From positions 1-41,084 of the forward strand of contig CAZIWA010000041.1 in assembly GCA_964542875.1 (NCBI GenBank): DNA of 41,084 bases, in the 5' to 3' direction. Made by a program: the position numbers and the translations under genes. Each line of letters begins with the position of its first letter. The stretch's first letter is position 1. The notes beneath the pieces were generated by a model that saw only the letters and a list, made by a program, of their open reading frames with translations, was not told the DNA's origin and made no database searches. Of this stretch, positions 9,701 to 16,210 are shown piece after piece. This DNA comes from CAZGOM01 sp964542875 (lineage in GTDB: Bacteria; Planctomycetota; Phycisphaerae; Phycisphaerales; Phycisphaeraceae).

Positions 9701-10337
9701 TGGTGCGGCAGAATAGGAGGCGGTCTTTGGAGAAATGGAAGTAAAGAAAACTGGTGTCGGATTGAGGGGGAATGGGCGGAGAGTCAGGCGGGTTAAAGGA
9801 TTCGAAGTCGTTGACGGCAAGGGTGAGCTGGTTGTTGGAGATTTGGAAGAAGTTGCTACCCATCGAGTTGATGAGGGAGACTTTGAGATCGGTTTGAGGC
9901 TTGGCCGCCGGGGTGGTGGAGTAGGAGAGCGTGTAGGTGTCCTTGGCGAGGGGAGCGAGGTCTGCGATGAACCAGAGCCTGGCGGTTTTGACGGTTTTGT
10001 TGTCGGGCCAGTAGGCGATGTCGGTGAGCTGCGCAGAGAGCGGGCCCCTGGGGCCCTTAAGCTCCAGGGAGGTGGGGATGCAGGCACCTTCAGGAGCAGA
10101 GAAGGGGTAGGAGAGGAGTTGGTTTGGCCAGGAGCGGTTGAGGTGGTCCTGGAGAGTGATGGTTTGCTCGGCGGCGCGAGCTTGAGAGGCGATGGTGAAG
10201 AAGGAGAGGAGGGTGAAAAGAAGGGCGAAGGCCTTGAAGGAACGAGAGAGAGCGAAGGCATACCCATGCGGACGACAACAGGGCATACCAAAGGGGGGTG
10301 CGCAGATGGGAGAAGTGAAGTTTGAGATTCGGGTCAT
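6717..10337 (-). CDS. Very large secreted protein, putative polysaccharide lyase (heparinase/alginate-lyase-like)
   Basis: 1206 residues with a signal peptide (hydrophobic run about 36-50, cleavage after SQARA near 55). The first 430 residues look beta-rich (LELKGPRGPLSAQLTD, LTLTYENNV-like strands). A HPRLYLTKADI segment at 441-451 resembles the HPRLLFT signature that opens alpha/alpha-toroid lyases of the heparinase II/III type. It is followed by a long helical region with conserved-looking blocks (RTGNVNMSVGY near 589-600, RGNALHTEGLAGL, ESGGFPAIFARG, GGYAEREELLISRV) and a C-terminal beta-rich part. Family and substrate are inference from these fragments. It stands alone on the minus strand. 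An in-frame ATG at 10286 would shorten the leader; I keep 10337 because GGGA lies nine bases upstream. Confidence 0.55.
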   Translation of the reverse strand: MTRISNFTSPICAPPFGMPCCRPHGYAFALSRSFKAFALLFTLLSFFTIASQARAAEQTITLQDHLNRSWPNQLLSYPFSAPEGACIPTSLELKGPRGPLSAQLTDIAYWPDNKTVKTARLWFIADLAPLAKDTYTLSYSTTPAAKPQTDLKVSLINSMGSNFFQISNNQLTLAVNDFESFNPPDSPPIPPQSDTSFLYFHFSKDRLLFCRTNFFGGAKIISASTQLIDNGPVLASTLTTLTYENNVTLKIKITLAAGDSLFGIEESVENGDLPDSGWDLLLETPETKLTATGFNKGKSAIPGIPAGKSGTLILANEPANTPILSLQPWQDWWLQRAMVTWDMGFKFYDDRPPTTLTIKAFNPGAWVTPVASGQFGDMGLAARKFIHLQRTPQGQTYLRCNAASGQRSWLLGASGPALNHKLNTVKDYILDWPLSPDPDFHPRLYLTKADITKLLKSDKPIDTAKLAKEITQGSSWRGEPHPFADSAAVTAYLLSGMDKQVAAQTRLIDRIENPLNIVVQSDLPPMAHKLGGEKAVDLFRDPSSLTALYDIIMAGDLVPAPRRKLIRARMAYLAYLLNEPAVWSAERGYRTGNVNMSVGYATNIGLLACLLADHPMALTWLNPAVKNSELTYPPLEEFLSKVGPTGEFPESVSNYLHVTATPLFSFAIALRGAAFKASDGTPFHDYVADPRMVRLMRYAAAQFTPPDPRRGNIAVRPASGRGNALHTEGLAGLVAKATAASDPDLSQEMQWYWLRTGPSYELTHSTLDGLQDFYMDPALPAKPPAQASQLFKDTGVLFKHGLGTKQEYFLNLLMITGRRYVDWYVSESGGFPAIFARGVPISVRFSGGYAEREELLISRVLPARGSDDATRRSTFYHATATPDSDKHGGILAFSTLPRQDYAAVTTTIGKAIGAPTGLQTFKLPAWPTSIGKTPGPITWTRQILFIKDPNPAGANYFLFRDTVSENQPTMWQFWTLSQRIGATKETTPQNLNAFLQDAPGNVSSPARELFGDNLTAVGQFGVDTDFFIASPQARADTPRHTLRWGTTYAHFGNMPEFQDLLHIQMPGKGAYYIVVFPRDRAATPAAFQRLADGGIIKVTGAHGTDYLYASEPKQSVTDAAANITFDASAASIQERAGQTALSLAGPGLIQFKGITFESSGPATLLISDTSTTIATPQDQPKQTITLTLPSKPKQTLTTTQSQTDIP

Positions 10338-10388
10338 TGGTTGTCGTCCCGCGTTTCGTGTCGTGCATCAAGAGTTTATGATCTGGAA

Positions 10389-10598
10389 ATGATTCAGAGC
10401 GATGACATCTGGTGGGGGTGGGGGATGGCGGTGGTTTTGATTTTAATTGGATCGGGATTGGCGGGGTGCAAGAGCGAGCCGGAGCCAACGGTGATCGAGA
10501 TCAAGCCGATTTACATCAAGGGGGATTTTGTGGTGAAACATGAGATGAGTGAGACGATGCCAGGGGCGGCGACGCGGCCGGCGAATTCGGGAAGGTAA
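10389..10598 (+). CDS. Small putative lipoprotein
   Basis: A 69-residue protein starting at the ATG at 10389. The open frame runs back to 10341 but that extension has no signal. It has an N-terminal hydrophobic segment (WGMAVVLILIGSGLAGC) ending in a lipobox (LAGC), so the mature protein would be anchored by its cysteine. The short mature part contains PTVIEIKPIYIKGDFVVKHE, then a polar tail. That block vaguely recalls the PIxIxxNVKIEHE block of the enterobacterial lipoprotein YnbE, but the resemblance is too weak to name it. It is divergent from the large secreted-protein gene and convergent with the AraC gene at 10637. Confidence 0.6.
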   Translation: MIQSDDIWWGWGMAVVLILIGSGLAGCKSEPEPTVIEIKPIYIKGDFVVKHEMSETMPGAATRPANSGR

Positions 10599-10636
10599 TC
10601 CGCAGAGATGACGCCCGAGAGCCGCTGCCGAGGCTG

Positions 10637-11461
10637 TTACGGTTCGGAGGCAGGACGCAGCGCTCCGGCAAGCCTTTGAGTCATGTATCGGGCGGGAGAG
10701 GTGCCCAGGGCTTTGCGGAACATGACTACAAAGCTGCTCGCGCTTTCATATCCCAGATCAATGGCGACTGATTGAACGGAGGCTCCCTGCGAGAGCCATT
10801 GCAGCGCCAGGATGATGTGGATCTGCTGACGCCAGCGGCCGAAGCTCATGCCGGTTTCCTGAAGCACCATTCGGCGAAGGGTCCGCTCGCTGGCTTTAAT
10901 GCGCCTGGCCCATTCATGCACAGTCGCCCGGTCGGCGGGGTTGGCGGTCATCCTGTCGGCGATCTTGCGCAGGCGGCCGTTTGTCGGCATCGGGAGATGC
11001 AGCTTTTCCACGGGTGCGGCGGCGAGTTCGTCCAGCAATACGGTGACGAGGCGCGATTGCGCTCCTTTGACGGGGTACAGGGTGGGAAGCCCTGCGCACC
11101 GCAAGAGAAGTTCACGCAGCAGAGGCGAGACGGAAACGGTGCAACACACGCCGGGAAGAGTCGGGGCTGACGCCGGCTCCACAAACAGGCAGTAGGCTTC
11201 GATGGCTCCAACGCCTTTGATGCTGTGCCGTGTGCTGCCGGGGATCCAGACGGCGCACTGGGGCGGGACGATCCACAACCCCTGGGATGCCTCGCAGGTC
11301 AAAACGCCGCGCGTCATGTAGAGCAGCTGCGCCTTTCGGTGGTGGTGTGCATCAAGCTCCATGCCATCGGCGCCGGTAACGAAGCTTGCACCCACCGCCA
11401 TCACCGGCCGAGGAACCGAGTCGGGGTCGAGGGGGACATCGTCATTTTTGTACATCGGCAT
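10637..11461 (-). CDS. AraC-family transcriptional regulator (cupin N-terminus)
   Basis: 274 residues. The N-terminal cupin-like sensor spans about 30-105 (HHHRKAQLLYMTRGVLTCEASQG, then VPPQCAVWIPGSTRHSI), and the C-terminal pair of AraC helix-turn-helices spans about 165-265 (VHEWARRIKASERTLRRMVLQETGMSFGRWRQQ, then VQSVAIDLGYESASSFVVMFRKALGTSPARY). The architecture matches cupin-AraC regulators such as NimR, which act on the divergent neighbouring gene. Here the divergent unit is the O-methyltransferase and siderophore-interacting protein pair starting at 11630, so that pair is its likely target. The inducer is unknown. Confidence 0.92.
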   Translation of the reverse strand: MPMYKNDDVPLDPDSVPRPVMAVGASFVTGADGMELDAHHHRKAQLLYMTRGVLTCEASQGLWIVPPQCAVWIPGSTRHSIKGVGAIEAYCLFVEPASAPTLPGVCCTVSVSPLLRELLLRCAGLPTLYPVKGAQSRLVTVLLDELAAAPVEKLHLPMPTNGRLRKIADRMTANPADRATVHEWARRIKASERTLRRMVLQETGMSFGRWRQQIHIILALQWLSQGASVQSVAIDLGYESASSFVVMFRKALGTSPARYMTQRLAGALRPASEP

Positions 11462-11629
11462 GGGGCATCATTCAAAAGCAAGCCGCGGACAGGGTTGTCC
11501 GGATTTCGACATAAGTTGGCAGAACATCCTAATGCGGTCAAGAAGAAAACACTCTATTGTTCAACCCATCAAGTGGCGGCGGCATCAGCCGTGGCCGGTA
11601 GGAAGCATTTTTTAGAAAGAGTTTGCACC
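11462..11629. other. Divergent promoter region, araC-like / O-methyltransferase
   Basis: 168 bases between divergent genes that should contain both promoters and the AraC binding sites. GAAAGAG at 11614-11620, ten bases before the ATG at 11630, is a plausible Shine-Dalgarno for the methyltransferase. I found no clear dyad or direct repeat to call an operator. Confidence 0.4.
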
Positions 11630-12319
11630 ATGAATTCACTGACGACCGGCCCGATCTCTGATTTACTCAATCGGCTTTTTGAGAAAGCCGAGGCCGCGGA
11701 TCGGCCGCTCATTGAAGCATTCGGCGGCGATGGACAGGAGCTTTCCGACGAACAGTTCAAGAAGGTCCTCGATGAAGAGGCCAAGGACTACAAGGCGGTG
11801 TATCGGAACTTTGCAGGCAACTATCTGAATGTTTCGCCCGAGTTTGGAAAGTTTCTGTACATGTGCGCCAGGGCCAGGAAGGCCAGACGGATCGTGGAAT
11901 TCGGCTCGTCGTTTGGCATCTCGACGATTCATCTGGCGTGTGCGCTGCGTGATGGCGGCGGCGGCCAGTTGATCGGAACAGAGCTGGAAGCAACCAAGGC
12001 GGCAGCGGCGAGGGAGAACCTTGCTGCTGCGGGCTTGGCCGATCTTGTGGAGATTCGTGTTGGCGATGCGCTGGAAACGCTCAAGAATGGTGTTGGCGGG
12101 GAGATCGATCTGGTCCATCTTGATGGGGCGTTTAACCTCTATCTGCCTGTCTTGAAGCTTTTGGAGCCGTACCTGAAGCCAGGCACCGTGGTGATCGGAG
12201 AAAACGCAGTCGAGCCGGGATACCTTGATTACGTGCGCAACCCGCGGAACGGCTTCCTTTCTCTTGCCGCGCCGCTGGATGCCGGACGGGGCAATGAATT
12301 CACGGTGGTCACACGGTGA
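11630..12319 (+). CDS. SAM-dependent O-methyltransferase (class I, methyltransferase_3-like)
   Basis: 229 residues with the Rossmann motifs of class I methyltransferases. Motif I is IVEFGSSFGISTIHLA (E90, G92, G96), followed by an acidic residue at the end of strand 2 (GTELE, 116-120), then VEIRVGDALETL and LVHLDGAF (D165). This is the layout of catechol-O-methyltransferase-like and CmoM/YrrM-like enzymes. Start chosen at ATG 11630: the frame is open as far as 11225, but that extension lies antisense to the AraC gene. It is followed 59 bases later by a siderophore-interacting flavoreductase and is probably controlled by the divergent AraC regulator. The substrate is unknown; a catechol or other small phenolic is a guess. 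Confidence 0.85.
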   Translation: MNSLTTGPISDLLNRLFEKAEAADRPLIEAFGGDGQELSDEQFKKVLDEEAKDYKAVYRNFAGNYLNVSPEFGKFLYMCARARKARRIVEFGSSFGISTIHLACALRDGGGGQLIGTELEATKAAAARENLAAAGLADLVEIRVGDALETLKNGVGGEIDLVHLDGAFNLYLPVLKLLEPYLKPGTVVIGENAVEPGYLDYVRNPRNGFLSLAAPLDAGRGNEFTVVTR

Positions 12320-12378
12320 TCATCACCGCGGCGGTCCCCGGTGTGCGAATGTATTCTTGAAAAGCACGAGGCTATGTC

Positions 12379-13146
12379 ATGAATGATCATCGTTTGCAGG
12401 CAGCGGCCCAAGGCACGCCACCCCCAGGGAGACGCGCGGGCGTGGTGGAATCAGTGTTGCAGAAGCTGTTCATGCGCCAATCGCGTGTGGATTCGATTGA
12501 AGACTTCAACGCGAAATTCCGGCTCGTCACCTTAAGCGGCGATGCGCTAAAGAACGTGGCCTGGACGCCGGGAGACAAGATGCAGATCCAGTTGGGCGGG
12601 TGGGTCCAGCGTACTTACACGCCTTTGGCCTGGGACCCGGAAAAAGGGCAAACAAGGATTCTTGTTTACCTTCACGCGCAGGGGCCGGGCACGGCTTGGG
12701 CGCGGTCGCTTTGTGTTGGCGATGTGTGTCATTTCTTTGGCCCGCGCAGGTCGATCGATCTGACGCAACTGTGCCGACCAGCAGTCTTTTGCGGGGACGA
12801 GACGACGTTTGGGCTGGCGCGGGCACTGCAAGCAACGGCGGGTGGGGCGCAGGGCGTCGAGTTTCTTTTTGAAGTCTCCACGCCGTCGGAATCTCTAAAG
12901 GCCCTGGAGCATCTGGGGTTGGCTAAGGCCCATCACTGCGCTTGCGGCGAAGGTGATGCGCATCTGCCTGAGCTTGAGAGAAAAATGCTGGAGATGTTGG
13001 ATTCCCACCATCCCGAGCAATTCGTGCTGGCGGGAAGATCCACTGCGATTCAAAGGCTTCGTCAAGCGCTTAAGCAGCGGGGCTGGCGCGGCTCGCAGTT
13101 TCATACCCGGGCTTACTGGACGCCGGGCAAGAAGGGGCTGGATTGA
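12379..13146 (+). CDS. Siderophore-interacting protein (NAD(P)H:flavin ferric-siderophore reductase family)
   Basis: 255 residues matching the FAD-binding_9/SIP family. The flavin-binding segment has QRTYTPLAWDP at about 77-87, in place of the usual RxYTxR. Next come LVYLHAQGPGTAWARSLCVGDVCHFFGPRRS (about 95-125), the family's hallmark GPG..WA......GD....GPRGS block, and GDETTFGLARAL, equivalent to GDETALPAI. The C-terminal NAD(P)H part ends in RAYWTPGKKG, as in ViuB-like proteins. Members reduce ferric siderophores in the cytoplasm to release iron. No siderophore synthesis or TonB uptake genes are in the window. It is the second gene of the methyltransferase operon. Confidence 0.88.
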   Translation: MNDHRLQAAAQGTPPPGRRAGVVESVLQKLFMRQSRVDSIEDFNAKFRLVTLSGDALKNVAWTPGDKMQIQLGGWVQRTYTPLAWDPEKGQTRILVYLHAQGPGTAWARSLCVGDVCHFFGPRRSIDLTQLCRPAVFCGDETTFGLARALQATAGGAQGVEFLFEVSTPSESLKALEHLGLAKAHHCACGEGDAHLPELERKMLEMLDSHHPEQFVLAGRSTAIQRLRQALKQRGWRGSQFHTRAYWTPGKKGLD

Positions 13147-13180
13147 TGGGCTGGGTGGTTTTTTGTTGGGTGAGCGGGAG

Positions 13181-13225
13181 ATCGGGCTTTGCCCGAATAC
13201 CCTCGCTGGCGCGTCGGGCTAACGG
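13181..13225. repeat. Dispersed planctomycete-type repeat (LARRASEG element)
   Basis: An intergenic element made of a 6-bp hairpin (TCGGGC at 13182-13187, GCCCGA at 13191-13196) followed by CCTCGCTGGCGCGTCGGGCT at 13201-13220. Read on the minus strand it encodes the peptide LARRASEG. I recall this peptide recurring in spurious open frames of planctomycete genomes, which suggests a high-copy extragenic element. Only one copy is in this window. Confidence 0.5.
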
Positions 13226-13256
13226 TTTTTCTGGCGTGAGGTGGGGAGGGGTTTTG

Positions 13257-13763
13257 TTATTCGGCGGGCTTAAGGTCGCCGAGTTGGCCAAACACCGCTT
13301 GATAGGCCAGGAGGGCGCGGGAGACGCGGGAGACCATGGCTTCGCCATCCATTTTTTCGCCTTTGGGGAGGGCGATGGAGGAGCGGAAGACATATTCCTT
13401 TTCGCGGTTGCGGTAATGTTCGACGGAGAGTTTGCCGTCGAAGCCGCGTTCGACGAGTTCCTCTTCGAGGATTTCCTCGATGGTGTCGTCGGCGTGGACC
13501 AGGTCGGTTTCGATGGATTCGCTGAGCCAGCGGTCGGGGGTGTAAAGACCGACCCAGACGCCGGTGTGATCGTCGTTGACGGTGACGCGATAGACGGCGT
13601 CATGCTCGCTGTGGTTTGGCTTGCAGACGAGGAATTCGTCGGTTCTGCGCACTTTGGCGAAGGTGTGGGCTTCGCGTGCGAGGTCCCCCACTTCTTCGTA
13701 AAGGGACTGGCAGGCATCACAGATCAACCGACCGTTGGGCCCGACTTTGGGTTTTTCATTCAT
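13257..13763 (-). CDS. Conserved-looking hypothetical protein
   Basis: 168 residues from the ATG at 13763. An upstream in-frame start at 13799 adds only a hydrophobic dozen residues and is less likely. The protein is acidic, with a CDAC pair near the N-terminus (LICDACQSLYEE) that could be half a metal site. The rest looks like a compact alpha/beta fold (EHDAVYRVTVNDDHTGVWVGLYTPDRWLSESIE, then helices rich in Glu). The closing VSRVSRALLAYQAVFGQL helix loosely resembles YbjN/T3SS-chaperone-like proteins, but I cannot assign a family. No signal peptide or membrane helix is present. It is convergent with the SIP gene and separated from it by a dispersed repeat. Confidence 0.7.
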   Translation of the reverse strand: MNEKPKVGPNGRLICDACQSLYEEVGDLAREAHTFAKVRRTDEFLVCKPNHSEHDAVYRVTVNDDHTGVWVGLYTPDRWLSESIETDLVHADDTIEEILEEELVERGFDGKLSVEHYRNREKEYVFRSSIALPKGEKMDGEAMVSRVSRALLAYQAVFGQLGDLKPAE

Positions 13764-13950
13764 GGCAAGCAGATCAAGTAGAACCAGGATTCCCAACATT
13801 GATAGTCCCGTTGGGGGTGGGCGTCAAGGCGGGAGGCGGTGAATGAGACGTGCGGGCGGGGGGATTGTTCCGGGATTTTGGGTTGGATGGGGTGATCCAA
13901 AGGTTGTGGGAGACGTAGAGTAGGAGGCTGGTTTTTTAAAAAGGGGCGCG

Positions 13951-14460
13951 ATGGGAGAGGAAATCAAAAGGCGATGGGATTGGGGGAAACTGATTATTCC
14001 CGGGGTGATTCTGTGTTTTTTGATGATGCCGTGCTTTTGTTTCAGCAAAGTGGTTGATGTGGCGTTTGGGCCGCAATGGGATAAGACGATGCCAGCAAGG
14101 CCGGTGGCGCAGGAGCTGAAGGATGCAGTGGGGGAAGAAGTGTCGCAGGTGAAGGCGTTCAGCTCGTTTAGGCTGGGGGGATTCCTTAATTCGGATTATC
14201 TCTGGCGGTTTGAAGCGGGGCCGGAGACCGTGGCGCTGATTGTTACGGAGTTGAACCTTAAGCCTGCGGGGGTGGTGGAGAAGGCGTTTTGGGAGCAACC
14301 GCCTGAGGACTGGCCAAAAGCGATGCCGGTGGGGGGAGAGGCGTATCGGAGTGATGGTTTTCGATTTCCGCCTCGGGTTGCGGGCGATGGCCGGCATTAC
14401 TTTCTGGTTTATGACAAGGAGCGGGGTGTGGTGTATGTGTGGTTTATGGACAATTTTTAG
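13951..14460 (+). CDS. Hypothetical membrane-anchored or secreted protein
   Basis: 169 residues. A basic N-terminus (MGEEIKRRWDWGK) precedes one hydrophobic helix (LIIPGVILCFLMMPCFCFS, about 14-32), so the protein is probably anchored or exported. The outer part is small and aromatic-rich (FSSFRLGGFLNSDYLWRFEAGPE, GGEAYRSDGFRFPPRVAGDGRHYFLVYDKERGVVYVWFMDNF), which suggests a compact beta fold. The purine-rich AAAAAGGGGCG just before the ATG can act as a ribosome-binding site. I do not recognise the family. Confidence 0.6.
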   Translation: MGEEIKRRWDWGKLIIPGVILCFLMMPCFCFSKVVDVAFGPQWDKTMPARPVAQELKDAVGEEVSQVKAFSSFRLGGFLNSDYLWRFEAGPETVALIVTELNLKPAGVVEKAFWEQPPEDWPKAMPVGGEAYRSDGFRFPPRVAGDGRHYFLVYDKERGVVYVWFMDNF

Positions 14461-14590
14461 GATTGCGATGTGATTGCATATCGTCTTCGACCCCTTGGAG
14501 GCATTACAGATCGAAGTCGGAGGAAGATTTTCCCGGTTTGCTGGCGGTACGTTTTGGGTGATTCATATGTTTGGCGGGGCTGGGATGGGA

Positions 14591-14620
14591 CGTGGTGGGC
14601 CTCGGGGACTCGGCCGCACC
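14591..14620. repeat. 30-bp dispersed intergenic repeat, copy 1
   Basis: Begins CGTGGTGGGC and ends GGCCGCACC. It matches 34160-34189 at 29 of 30 positions, in the same orientation. It lies in the 225-base leader between the hypothetical gene ending at 14460 and the mutarotase gene, inside no credible coding frame. Confidence 0.75.
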
Positions 14621-14685
14621 CTGCGAAGAGGGTTTGATATCCTGTCGGGCTTGAGACTTTCCTCTTTTTACAAAGCGAAGCACAC

Positions 14686-15588
14686 ATGACGGCGGACAAG
14701 ATTGCGGAACTGAACAAGCGGTTTGGGGTGGCGGGTCTGGCGCATGTGGAGGCGGGAGAGAAAGGGTTGCCGCGAGTGGTGGTGAACACGCCGGTGGCGC
14801 AGGGGCATGTGTACCTGCATGGCGCGCATGTTTCGCATTACCAGAGGGCGGGGGAGCCGCCGATGCTTTACATGGACAAGGCGAGCGCGTTTGAGACGGG
14901 CAAGCCGATCCGCGGCGGCGTGCCGGTGATTTTTCCCTGGTTTGGACCTAATCCTGATGACAAGGCGCAGCCGCCCCATGGGCTGGTACGTCAGCGCGAG
15001 TGGGAATTGGTTTCGGTGGCGGCGCAGGAGAAGGATGCGGTGTGCGTGACGCTGACGATCAAATCCGATGGTGAGACGCGCAAGGCGTGGGGGCATGATT
15101 TTGAACTGGTGTATCGGGTGGTGTTCGGACGGACGCTTTCGATGGCGCTGACCGTGAAAAACACATCAACGGGCGCATTCAACTGTGAGAACGCGCTGCA
15201 CACCTACTTCCGGGTTGGGGACATCCAGTTCACCACGGTGCATGGGCTGGAGAACACGACGTACTACAGCAAGCCCGAGGGGGATAAGTTTGTGCAGCCG
15301 GGCGATGCACCGGTGACATTCGACAAGGAAACCGACCGGCTGTACTTCAACACGCGCGCGGTGTGCGTGATCAAGGACCCGATTTTGAATCGGCGGATTC
15401 TTGTGGAGAAGGAAGGCTCGCTGGCGACTGTGGTGTGGAACCCGTGGATTGAAAAGGCCAAGGCGATGCCGGACTTCACGGATGATGCGTGGCCGACGAT
15501 GGTTTGCGTGGAAGCGGTGAACGCACGCAGCAACGGCTGGCGATTGGCTGCGGGCGAGAGCCGAACGATCACGCAGATCGTGTATTGA
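14686..15588 (+). CDS. D-hexose-6-phosphate mutarotase (glucose-6-phosphate 1-epimerase, YeaD-like)
   Basis: 300 residues, full length for the aldose-1-epimerase superfamily branch that interconverts alpha and beta glucose-6-phosphate in the cytoplasm. Family blocks are all present: HVYLHGAHVSHY (41-52), RGGVPVIFPWFGPNP (76-90), HGLVRQREWEL with H98, CENALHTYFRVGDI with H172, and the late VCVEAVN with the general-base Glu E276. No Shine-Dalgarno is visible before the ATG. It is monocistronic as far as I can see, with AT-rich sequence carrying 7-base repeats after its stop codon. Confidence 0.92.
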   Translation: MTADKIAELNKRFGVAGLAHVEAGEKGLPRVVVNTPVAQGHVYLHGAHVSHYQRAGEPPMLYMDKASAFETGKPIRGGVPVIFPWFGPNPDDKAQPPHGLVRQREWELVSVAAQEKDAVCVTLTIKSDGETRKAWGHDFELVYRVVFGRTLSMALTVKNTSTGAFNCENALHTYFRVGDIQFTTVHGLENTTYYSKPEGDKFVQPGDAPVTFDKETDRLYFNTRAVCVIKDPILNRRILVEKEGSLATVVWNPWIEKAKAMPDFTDDAWPTMVCVEAVNARSNGWRLAAGESRTITQIVY

Positions 15589-15636
15589 TTTGAATTTTAA
15601 ATGTTGGTATGTTGGCTGTGCTGTGTATAGGTAAGT

Positions 15637-15664
15637 GAATTTTTAATGTCTAATGTCGACAATC
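15637..15664. repeat. Degenerate 7-base-period repeat (TAATGTC type)
   Basis: Four consecutive heptads between the mutarotase and YggU genes. The two central ones, 15644-15650 and 15651-15657, are identical (TAATGTC); the flanking ones are degenerate. Confidence 0.5.
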
Positions 15665-15714
15665 ATATCGTGTATTGCGTGGGATTGAGTCACTTTTTAC
15701 TGTGTAACTTATAA

Positions 15715-16038
15715 ATGACGCCTCAAGAAGCATTGGTCGCGTTAAAGGATTCATCGGAAGGGCTGACTCTTCGGGTGAAGGTGGTGCCGCAGGCAAGCCG
15801 TACGCGTGTGGTGGGGTTGTTGGGGGACCGGATCAAGATTTTCGTGACTTCGCCGCCTGAGTCCGGGAAGGCCAATGAGGCGGCGTGCAATTGCGTGGCG
15901 CTGGCTGTGGGGGTGTCCAAGACCAGCGTGCGTGTGGCGTCTGGGCATACGCAGTCGTCGAAGACGATGGTGATCAATGGGGTGACGATGCAAGAGGCGG
16001 CGGATCGGCTGTCGCTTTGCACGCCGGAGGAAGATTAG
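15715..16038 (+). CDS. DUF167/YggU family protein
   Basis: 107 residues matching the small YggU/DUF167 family. It shows LRVKVVPQASRTRVVGLLGDRIKIFVTSPPESGKANEAACNCVALAVGVSKTSVRVASGHTQSSK in family order; the KV.P.AS, PP..GKANEA and V.....G..SR.K blocks are diagnostic. The biochemical role of the family is not established. No signal peptide is present. It is followed by a 7-base-period repeat and then a bidirectional terminator shared with the convergent esterase gene. Confidence 0.9.
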   Translation: MTPQEALVALKDSSEGLTLRVKVVPQASRTRVVGLLGDRIKIFVTSPPESGKANEAACNCVALAVGVSKTSVRVASGHTQSSKTMVINGVTMQEAADRLSLCTPEED

Positions 16039-16044
16039 AGAAGA

Positions 16045-16072
16045 GGTTCCGGGTCCGGTGTCTCGCGTTAAG
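16045..16072. repeat. Degenerate 7-base-period repeat
   Basis: Directly after the YggU stop codon, four heptads of pattern nGTnnnG can be laid end to end. GT occurs at 16046, 16053, 16060 and 16067, exactly seven bases apart. Confidence 0.45.
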
Positions 16073-16130
16073 AGTTTGACTGTGTAGGGAAGCGGGGGCG
16101 TATTTCGGATTTCAGGGTGGAAGAAAAACA

Positions 16131-16170
16131 AGAGGGCCGGAGGAAATAACTCCGGACCTCTTTTTTCTTT
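16131..16170. terminator. Bidirectional rho-independent terminator
   Basis: A 12-bp stem with one mismatch (16131-16142 with 16150-16161) and a seven-base loop, followed by TTTTTTCTTT on the plus strand. The bases before the stem are A-rich (GAAAAACA), which gives a T-run on the minus strand. It serves the convergent yggU-like and esterase genes. Confidence 0.85.
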
Positions 16171-16205
16171 TGATACGGGACACCGGACGCGGGACCTGGG
16201 ACTTG
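16171..16205. repeat. Degenerate 7-base-period repeat (GGACNNN type)
   Basis: Five heptads in a row: GGAC occurs at 16178, 16185, 16192 and 16199, exactly seven bases apart, preceded by TGAT at 16171. It lies between the terminator and the stop codon of the esterase gene. Confidence 0.7.
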
Positions 16206-16210
16206 TGCCT

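Noticed and set aside
11225..11629. N-terminal extension of the O-methyltransferase frame
   Set aside because: It overlaps the AraC gene in antisense and encodes nothing like a methyltransferase. The ATG at 11630 starts the normal fold.
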